Assembly: GCA_017399105.1 (NCBI GenBank)
Contig: JAFQEJ010000050.1
Span: 17,181 to 81,180 of the forward strand
DNA: 64,000 nucleotides
Direction: 5' to 3'
From: Clostridia bacterium
GTDB taxonomy: Bacteria; Bacillota; Clostridia; Oscillospirales; CAG-272
Below are positions 58,443 to 64,000 of the stretch, piece by piece. Below the pieces are notes generated by a model. The model saw only the letters and a program-made list of their open reading frames with translations. It was not told the DNA's origin and did no database searches. The first letter of the stretch is position 1. Each line of letters starts with the position of its first letter. The position numbers and the translations under genes were made by a program.

Positions 58443-60824
58443 ATGAATTCATCGATTCGCTTTTATACGACCGGGAAACCGTGGGCGGACTTTGGAAATC
58501 ATATTCCTGCGCCGCTTCTGCGCTGCAGCTTTCCGATTGACGGACACAGGAAAGTACAGCTTAAAATATGTGCGCCGGGATATTACCAGTTATATGTCAA
58601 CGGGCAAAAGCTGACCAAAGGACTTCTCGCTCCCTATACGGCAAACCCGGATCATTTGCTGTATTATGATACCTATGATCTTTCCGATGTAGTGAATGAA
58701 GGTGAAAATGTCATCGGACTTATTCTCGGAAACGGTGTGCTGAATTCGATTGGCGGCATTGTTTGGGATCTGCATAATGTCAGATGGAGAAGTGCTCCGA
58801 TGGCAGCGATCGAATGTCATGCCCTACTGGGGGAAAATTCGGTCCGTTTGTTTGACGCATCGGATTTTGTCTGGTCGGATTCGCCTGTCATTTTCAATGA
58901 TCTTCGTGCAGGAGAATGGTATGATGCCACTTTAAAACAAGATGGTTGGAATCTGCCAGGATTCGATGATTCGACATGGCACAAGATGATCTGTGTTCTT
59001 TCCCCTCCGCGTGGAGAAATTACAGAAAATGATATCGATCCTATTGTTCCTATTCGTGAAATTACGCCGATCGAGATTCGTCGTAGCTGTGTGTCCATAT
59101 ATCCGGAAATATCTCCCCTGCTTCCGGTTTTCGATCTTCCGCCGGAAGAAATGGGAGAAGGGTGGCTCTATGATTTTGGAATCAATACTGCCGGAATTTG
59201 TCGGTTGACCATACGCAATGCAAGACCGGGACAGAAAATCGTTCTCCAGTTCGGAGAGATACTTGGAGAAAACCCAAAAGGCGAAATAAACACCACCGTC
59301 CGTGAATCAGATTCCGGTCTGGATCTGCGCGGATTTCACTTTTTACCCGACAGATATAATAACAGGGATGTGTATATTTGTCGCGGTGACGCTGTGGAAA
59401 TCTGGGAGCCATCTTTTTGTTATCACGGATTCCGTTATTGTCTTGTGTTTGGTTTGGATGATGCGCAGGCAGTTCCCGAGCTTCTTACCTATGTTGTCAT
59501 GCACACATCTCTAACCACCAGGGCAGGCTTTACCTGTTCTGATGAAACGGTTTGTCGGATCATGGAAATATCGAAAAATGCCGACTTATCCAATTTTCAT
59601 CATTTTCCCACCGATTGTCCTCACCGAGAAAAGAACGGGTGGACAGGAGATGCTTATTTGTCTGCGGAGCAGATGCTTCGCACCTTCAGCTGTGAGAGGA
59701 ATTTTCGGCAATGGCTGCATAACATTAGAAAAAGCATGCGTGAAAACGGTGATATTCCCGGTATAATTCCGACCAATAGCTGGGGATACAGTCTGGGCGT
59801 GTTATGGGGAAGTATCATCATAGAGTATCCGTATCAGATATGGAAACAGCGAAATGATCGGAGTATCCTGTCAGAAAATGCAGATGCTATTCTGCGCTTT
59901 TTGTTATATATCAGTTCTCAGCGAAACCGACAGGGCATCATTCCTCACGGTCTGGGAGATTGGTGTCAGTCAGCGCGCAACAGTGTTTCAGAGCCTCTGG
60001 CACCGTCAGAGTTTACCTCAACAGTGACTGCACTCGATGATTGCAGAAAAGCAGCGGAGATTTTCAGAGAATTGAACATGACCGCCCATGAAAACTTTGC
60101 GAATACGCTGTATCGAGAATTGTGGGAAGCCGGACGGCGCGAATTCCTGGACGCATCGGGAACAAAGACCATCTATCGCTGTCAGTCGGCGCAAGCCCTT
60201 GCGATATGGTTTGATTTGGTGGACGAAGCTGCTAAAATAGAGGCAGTTGAAATATTGGTACAGTACATTCATGATCAAGAGGATTTTTTGGACGGCGGCA
60301 TTCTTGGCTTGCGTGTGCTTTTCCGCGTGTTGATCCAATTCGGATATGCGGAGCTTGCATGGAAAATGATCACACGTCCGGAGTTTCCGTCTTATGGATA
60401 CATGGTAAAATACGGCGCAACAGCGCTATTAGAGCTGTTTTCGCCGATGGAACGGGGGCAAAGCTCCTGCAATCATCATTTTCGCGGTGATATTCTGTGT
60501 ACCATTCCGGAAATGGTATTGGGCATACGGTATGACGGCGGAATTGCTCCGCTGACACCGCATTTTATGAAATCACTGTCCGATGCGTCCGGATGGCTGG
60601 AAACACCTGCAGGACGGATCGAAGTTGCCTGGGAGCGGGATGGAGATGATATTCTGTATACGGTAACATTACCTGCGGACTGTAGCGTTCGCATGATATT
60701 ACCGGATGGCTGGCAGTTTGAGCGTGGATTTACATCCATGTGGATCGATGGCTCACAGCAGATTCGGATACTGCCATCCAATAAGAACAATATCCTGCAT
60801 GTCAGCGCGGAAAAATACCTGTGA
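58443..60824 (+). CDS. Alpha-L-rhamnosidase, glycoside hydrolase family 78
   Basis: 793 aa, no signal peptide, so cytoplasmic. Seen: N-terminal beta domains (YYQLYVNGQKLTKGLLAPYT, IGLILGNGV), the alpha-L-rhamnosidase domain with YDFGINTAGI and YHGFRY, then an (alpha/alpha)6 barrel with TDCPHREKNGWTGDAYLS (Asp391, Arg395, Glu396, Asp403 candidates), TNSWGY and GDWCQSA. Known: GH78 releases terminal alpha-L-rhamnose, for example from rhamnogalacturonan or flavonoid glycosides. The gene starts 101 nt from the integrase start, divergent. It could be cargo or a host gene flanking the element. Confidence 0.93.
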   Translation: MNSSIRFYTTGKPWADFGNHIPAPLLRCSFPIDGHRKVQLKICAPGYYQLYVNGQKLTKGLLAPYTANPDHLLYYDTYDLSDVVNEGENVIGLILGNGVLNSIGGIVWDLHNVRWRSAPMAAIECHALLGENSVRLFDASDFVWSDSPVIFNDLRAGEWYDATLKQDGWNLPGFDDSTWHKMICVLSPPRGEITENDIDPIVPIREITPIEIRRSCVSIYPEISPLLPVFDLPPEEMGEGWLYDFGINTAGICRLTIRNARPGQKIVLQFGEILGENPKGEINTTVRESDSGLDLRGFHFLPDRYNNRDVYICRGDAVEIWEPSFCYHGFRYCLVFGLDDAQAVPELLTYVVMHTSLTTRAGFTCSDETVCRIMEISKNADLSNFHHFPTDCPHREKNGWTGDAYLSAEQMLRTFSCERNFRQWLHNIRKSMRENGDIPGIIPTNSWGYSLGVLWGSIIIEYPYQIWKQRNDRSILSENADAILRFLLYISSQRNRQGIIPHGLGDWCQSARNSVSEPLAPSEFTSTVTALDDCRKAAEIFRELNMTAHENFANTLYRELWEAGRREFLDASGTKTIYRCQSAQALAIWFDLVDEAAKIEAVEILVQYIHDQEDFLDGGILGLRVLFRVLIQFGYAELAWKMITRPEFPSYGYMVKYGATALLELFSPMERGQSSCNHHFRGDILCTIPEMVLGIRYDGGIAPLTPHFMKSLSDASGWLETPAGRIEVAWERDGDDILYTVTLPADCSVRMILPDGWQFERGFTSMWIDGSQQIRILPSNKNNILHVSAEKYL

Positions 60825-60974
60825 TAAGGCGATTGATTGTATTGCTACGCGCATCTAAGGCATAGCACAATTCGAACAGCTTGCTGATGTAATAAATACT
60901 CTTGCCAAGGATGTCTGCATGATATCAATGTAAAACAAAACTGCGTTTTCACTTGAAAATATTCAAAGGGGGTG

Positions 60975-61250
60975 TCTCATTTGAACAGCCCCAGTAAAAA
61001 CGGACAATGACAAAAAGACCTCCTATGGTAGAATGAAGTAAACTACAATATGAGGTTTTGTTATGCCCAGAGAGTACAGACACATACAGGAATACGAGAA
61101 AGAAATATTGGAACTGAAAGCCCAAGGATTAACCCATCGAGAAATAGGTGAGAGACTAGGAATAGAACAGAAGAAAATAAAGAAGTTCATAGAAAGATAT
61201 CATGTCAAAGAAAGAAAATTTGCGGCAGGAATCGTAATAGGGACAGTCAA
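60975..61250 (+). mobile_element. Truncated insertion sequence, IS3-type left end
   Basis: GAACAGCCCC then AAAACGGACA (about 60985-61004) resembles the terminal inverted repeat of IS3-family elements, followed by a promoter-like stretch and an OrfA start. The element is cut near 61245, where the OrfA sequence stops matching its family and an unrelated gene fragment on the other strand begins. No OrfB present. The left part of the 60825-61062 gap otherwise shows nothing else. Confidence 0.5.
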
Positions 61251-61254
61251 CTAA
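61063..61254 (+). pseudogene. Truncated transposase OrfA (helix-turn-helix)
   Basis: 63 aa: PREYRHIQEYEKEILELKAQ and GLTHREIGERLGIEQKKIKKF, the HTH start of IS3-type OrfA proteins, which are normally about 100 aa. The last residues (GTVN) are not of the family, so the gene is cut at about codon 60. It cannot code for a working transposase. Confidence 0.7.
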
Positions 61255-61553
61255 TGTGATTCCGGTGGCTTTTGCACTGATTTGCGTTTTGCCCTATGCT
61301 TCGTAGGGAAACACTTCCAGTCCGGTGAACTCTACTTTGGCATATCCGTCGGGTTTGTCCAGAAGCTGTTTACCGTCATCTTCACGCCCAGCTTTTCCAG
61401 ACTATGTTCCGGCAGAGCAACAATATAGCGGTATCCGGTGACGGTGTCCGGACGATGTCCGTCTTTGTACTCATATGCCGGTGTGATATCCACCAGCAGC
61501 ATCTTTTCTCCGAGGAATGACGGATCAATTTTAAGGTTTCTAATGTTTAACAT
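61250..61553 (-). pseudogene. Frameshifted and truncated small gene, resembling ICE/plasmid cargo
   Basis: From the ATG at 61553 a clear protein begins (NLKIDPSFLGEKMLLVDITP, then YRYIVALPEHSLEKLGVK). At about 61378-61381 one base is missing: the next frame carries on with DDGKQLLDKPDGYAKVEFTG and LEVFPYEA, hits a TAG at 61296-61294 and still reads GKTQISAKATGIT beyond it. So it has a frameshift, a nonsense codon and a cut end. From memory, similar small proteins occur in Tn916-like ICEs. Non-functional. Confidence 0.7.
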
Positions 61554-61862
61554 AGAGTGTCTCCTGTAAGTTAATAAATTTTGTGATCAAGTGTGTACAC
61601 TTGATCTGGGTATATTGTAACAGATTCAAAATCTCAAAAGGTTTCCTCGGGGAAGGAATATTAAAAATACCGCCATGAAAATTTTCACAGCGGTATGTGT
61701 CTGTCTTCTTTCGGTTCTGTACTGCCGAGAGCGGGTAAATTCTGTTCTTAAAGATATATATTAGCATCAATAAGGTTCATTCTCTTTTCGATAATTTCAT
61801 CCCAGACTTCCTCTTCTATGTAGGTGTATAAGGTGTCTTCTTACCTTTATCTTTACCTTATT

Positions 61863-62750
61863 GTTATCGGAGCAGAAGATACGAAGAACTTTGCCGAGTA
61901 TATGCTTGAACATGAAGCTGAGCTAACTCCGATTATTGAAAAATAAAAATATCGAAGTAAAACGGCTAAGGCTCGTTATCTGGATTTCAATCAAGGTGTT
62001 GACAGCAGAAAGATCAATGACGAGAATATGGCATAACTTGTTCGTCTTGCGATCAGACCACTGCGAATCGCTTTTGATGATATCAAACTGAAAGACAAAT
62101 ATTGTGCCGCCGTGCGTACTGCTCACAATCATGGAATCAAAGAGATTTCTAACTATATTCGTTTCAATTATAAGGATAAGCCGGAAGAACTCTATGAACG
62201 ACTGCACATCAATATTGAGTTGAACAGAGAGTTGGGAATTCAAATATTTTCGTTCCCGATGAAATATTCGCCTATTGATCGTACTGACCGTGATTTCATT
62301 GGTACAAATTGGACGAAAAAATCCATTCAGGCAATTTCTGCCATTTTGAAAGTAACAAAAGGCGTGGTAGCTGCTGGATCGGACTTCTTCTATAAAGCGT
62401 TTGGCAGTTCTCTCGACGAATACTTTGAATTATTGGCGATGCCTCGGGAGTTGATCATGTTCCGTTACCATTTTGAAGGAAATGGAACGACTGCACAGTG
62501 GCAGAAATTATATCGGGCACTGACTGAGGAACAAAAGAAAGAACTTATGGTATTTGTTTCTCATACAGTTTCTGAGTTGAGAACGCTTCCTTGCCCGGAA
62601 CAGTTTATGGAAATACTGCCATTTTACCTGATAAAGTATAATGGCAAAAAGAGCAGCTTTCAGACGGTGCTGTTTAGCTTTCCTTTATGGATGACGGCGA
62701 TGTCATTATTGAGGATGAATAAAACCATCATAGACCACGAGTTTTGTTAA
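61863..62750 (+). pseudogene. Radical SAM-family protein, C-terminal pseudogene
   Basis: One frame reads through two stop codons, TAA at 61944 and TAA at 62034: FAEYMLEHEAELTPIIEK, then ARYLDFNQGVDSRKINDEN, then LAIRPLRIAFDDIKLKD, AHNHGIKEISNYIRFNYKDK and LGIQIFSFPMKYSPIDRTDRD. RYLDFNQGVD, RPLRIAFD and IQIFSFPMKY match (from memory) the C-terminal half of B12-binding-type radical SAM proteins. The Cys cluster part is absent. An ATG at 62112 would give a 212-aa fragment lacking the active site. Confidence 0.65.
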
Positions 62751-62983
62751 TGGTTATATCGATCGAACAAAATATAAATTGTCATTTGTAACGACAATAA
62801 GCACAGGACTCCGAGTTAAGTTCTGTGCTTATTGTTATTCACTCAATCGGTCGTTTAGATAACATCCTTATTCGGATGCACCCTCGTCCATACAGACTTG
62901 AGAAGGCTCTTTTATTTTTCCTTCGATTTTCATTTCAGTGCCGAGAGAATCAGAAAGAATTTTCGAATTCCTGTTTCGCTGCA

Positions 62984-63012
62984 TTGACGAAACTGCGAAA
63001 ATGTGATATACT
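62984..63012 (+). promoter_or_regulatory. Promoter of csoR-DMT operon
   Basis: TTGACG (62984-62989), 17-nt spacer, TATACT (63007-63012). The metal-repressor operator lies directly downstream over the transcription start. Confidence 0.75.
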
Positions 63013-63016
63013 AAAT

Positions 63017-63037
63017 ATATCCCCCGTGGGGGGATAT
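63017..63037 (+). promoter_or_regulatory. CsoR-type operator, perfect inverted repeat
   Basis: ATATCCCCC (63017-63025), GTG, GGGGGATAT (63029-63037): 9-bp perfect arms with the C-tract/G-tract core known for CsoR/RcnR operators. It starts 4 nt after the -10 box, so binding would block transcription, and it ends just before the ribosome site. Confidence 0.85.
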
Positions 63038-63049
63038 GGAGGTATCACT

Positions 63050-63319
63050 ATGGAACAGCATACACACGAGCACACCAAGGCGGTTTTGAACCGTATGTCG
63101 CGGGCGATCGGACATATGAACGCCGTGAAAAAGATGATCGAGGAAGGGCGGGACTGCAGTGATGTGCTGATTCAACTTTCGGCGATCAAATCGGAGATCA
63201 CGGGCGTGAGCAAGGTCATTCTGAAGGATCACATCGACCACTGTATCGTGGACGCGGTGAAGGAAAACGACGAGGACGCAATTGAACAACTCAAAGGAGC
63301 CATTGACAAGCTGTTATGA
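63050..63319 (+). CDS. csoR: CsoR/RcnR-family metal-sensing repressor
   Basis: 89 aa from the ATG at 63050 (GGAGG 7 nt upstream; frame open to 62825 is false). Seen: His-rich start (HTHEH), RAIGHMNAVKKMIEEGRDC with Cys36, then DHIDHC with His61 and Cys65, the Cys-His-Cys ligands of Cu(I)-type CsoR. Known: an all-helical tetramer that leaves DNA when metal (Cu(I), or Ni/Co in relatives) binds. It sits behind its operator and overlaps the next gene by 4 nt. Metal identity is inferred; the N-terminal His cluster could also allow Ni or Co. Confidence 0.93.
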   Translation: MEQHTHEHTKAVLNRMSRAIGHMNAVKKMIEEGRDCSDVLIQLSAIKSEITGVSKVILKDHIDHCIVDAVKENDEDAIEQLKGAIDKLL

Positions 63320-64000
63320 AAAATAAACTGACCTACGGCATTTTTTTAGCCATTCTTGCGGCGGCGCTGTACGCCGTCAACTCGCCTTTTTCAAAGCTGC
63401 TCCTTGACTATATGCCCTCCACCCTGATGGCAGGATTTTTGTATGTTGGTGCGGGGCTTGGCATGGGCGTGATCGCCCTGATCCGCAAACAGAAGAAGAT
63501 GCAATCCACCGAAGAAAGCATCACGAAAGCGGAGCTTCCGCATACCCTTGCGATGATCGTACTGGATATCGCGGCACCCATCTTTCTGCTGATCGGGCTT
63601 GACAACACAACGGCGGCAAATGCTTCGCCGCTCAATAACTTTGAGATCGTGGCGACGGCGATCATTGCGCTGATGATCTTCAAGGAAAAAATTTCTCCCC
63701 GTCTGTGGGCGGGCATCTTCTTCGTGGTACTGTCCTGCGCGCTGCTTTCTTTTGAGGATATCAGCAGTCTCAAATTTTCCGCAGGCTCGCTGTTCGTGCT
63801 TTTGGCGGCGGTGTGCTGGGGCTTTGAAAACAACTGCACGCGAAAGCTTTCGTCTAAGGATCCCTTGCAGATCGTACTGCTGAAGGGCATCTTCTCGGGA
63901 CTGGGTTCGATCATTATCGGGCTGTGCATCGGGGAGCGGCTGATCAACCTTTGGAGCGTTTTCGCCGTGCTTGGCGTGGGATTTGTGTCGTATGGGCTGA
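63316..64000 (+). CDS. EamA/DMT-family transporter (3' end outside window)
   Basis: Open from the ATG at 63316 (overlapping the csoR stop as ATGA) to the end of the window, 228 codons so far. Seen: helices such as YGIFLAILAAALYAVNSPFS, LMAGFLYVGAGLGMGVIALI, LLIGLDNTTAANASPLNNFEIVATAII (in parts: GLDNTTAANASPLNNFE) and LFVLLAAVCWGFENNCTRKLS, the EamA repeat start and 'L...W...N' marks. Known: drug/metabolite exporters of about 290 aa. Context suggests metal-responsive export, but no DMT member is firmly known as a copper pump. Confidence 0.88.
   Translation, partial: MKNKLTYGIFLAILAAALYAVNSPFSKLLLDYMPSTLMAGFLYVGAGLGMGVIALIRKQKKMQSTEESITKAELPHTLAMIVLDIAAPIFLLIGLDNTTAANASPLNNFEIVATAIIALMIFKEKISPRLWAGIFFVVLSCALLSFEDISSLKFSAGSLFVLLAAVCWGFENNCTRKLSSKDPLQIVLLKGIFSGLGSIIIGLCIGERLINLWSVFAVLGVGFVSYGL

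Noticed and set aside
61540..61770. 76-aa minus-strand frame
   Set aside because: No ribosome site, unlikely composition, overlaps the start of the ICE-like pseudogene.

Overview
The window looks like chromosomal DNA of a strictly anaerobic, low-to-moderate-GC Clostridia-type Bacillota, most likely a gut or rumen fermenter of plant sugars. The reasons are an LtaS-type lipoteichoic acid synthase homologue, a SleB/CwlJ-like cell-wall hydrolase, an ECF sigma/zinc anti-sigma pair, many Firmicutes-style lipoproteins, strong AGGAGG sites with near-consensus TTGACA-N17-TATAAT promoters, and an oxygen-sensitive glycyl radical enzyme with its activase. Genus cannot be named from the sequence alone.

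Layout. 1-9860: the end of ribulokinase, a PcrA/UvrD helicase, an LtaS-like sulfatase-fold enzyme, TrkA-TrkH potassium uptake, RNase P RNA behind a perfect-consensus promoter, and a DusB-type tRNA dihydrouridine synthase. 9916-18334: ECF sigma factor and anti-sigma factor; a minus-strand deoC-rbsK-topB operon; a lipoprotein; a GT4 glycosyltransferase. 18584-25150: a beta-helix GH28-like protein, a complete sugar ABC importer (ATPase, two permeases, a substrate-binding protein with an unusual C-terminal membrane helix), and a small lipoprotein. 25202-33839: a PAS/winged-helix regulator, an SGNH hydrolase - unknown 581-aa protein - PHP - small protein operon, a cell-wall hydrolase with a TTG start, and a GH3 glycosidase. 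34004-41046: a three-repeat small protein, two small membrane proteins, two tandem orphan solute-binding lipoproteins, and a PepD dipeptidase.

41223-47488 is the most interesting part: a minus-strand operon FAD oxidoreductase - radical SAM activase - glycyl radical enzyme - KduI-like cupin - ManA-like isomerase, with 1-nt gaps at two junctions. The glycyl radical enzyme has Trp where most eliminase-type members have the conserved Glu next to the radical cysteine, so it may act on an undescribed, probably sugar-derived, substrate. 47877-50610: a DUF2179-type membrane protein, SDR, flavin reductase, NUDIX hydrolase, tRNA-Ser(CGA). 50799-55989: a sugar-catabolic locus of two Gfo/Idh/MocA oxidoreductases plus a third orphan solute-binding protein, divergent from an AraC regulator.

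55990-62750 is a plastic region: an intact tyrosine integrase, a GH78 alpha-L-rhamnosidase, a truncated IS3-type OrfA, a frameshifted gene resembling ICE/plasmid cargo, a radical-SAM pseudogene with in-frame stops, and two unrecognised remnants. It reads like the scar of a decayed integrative element. The window ends with a CsoR-type metal repressor, its perfect inverted-repeat operator over the start of transcription, and a translationally coupled EamA/DMT transporter that runs off the edge.

Overall the window is rich in carbohydrate genes (GH3, GH28-like, GH78, SGNH esterase-like, ABC importer, Gfo/Idh, ribokinase, ribulokinase, DeoC), which suggests import and intracellular breakdown of plant-derived oligosaccharides.
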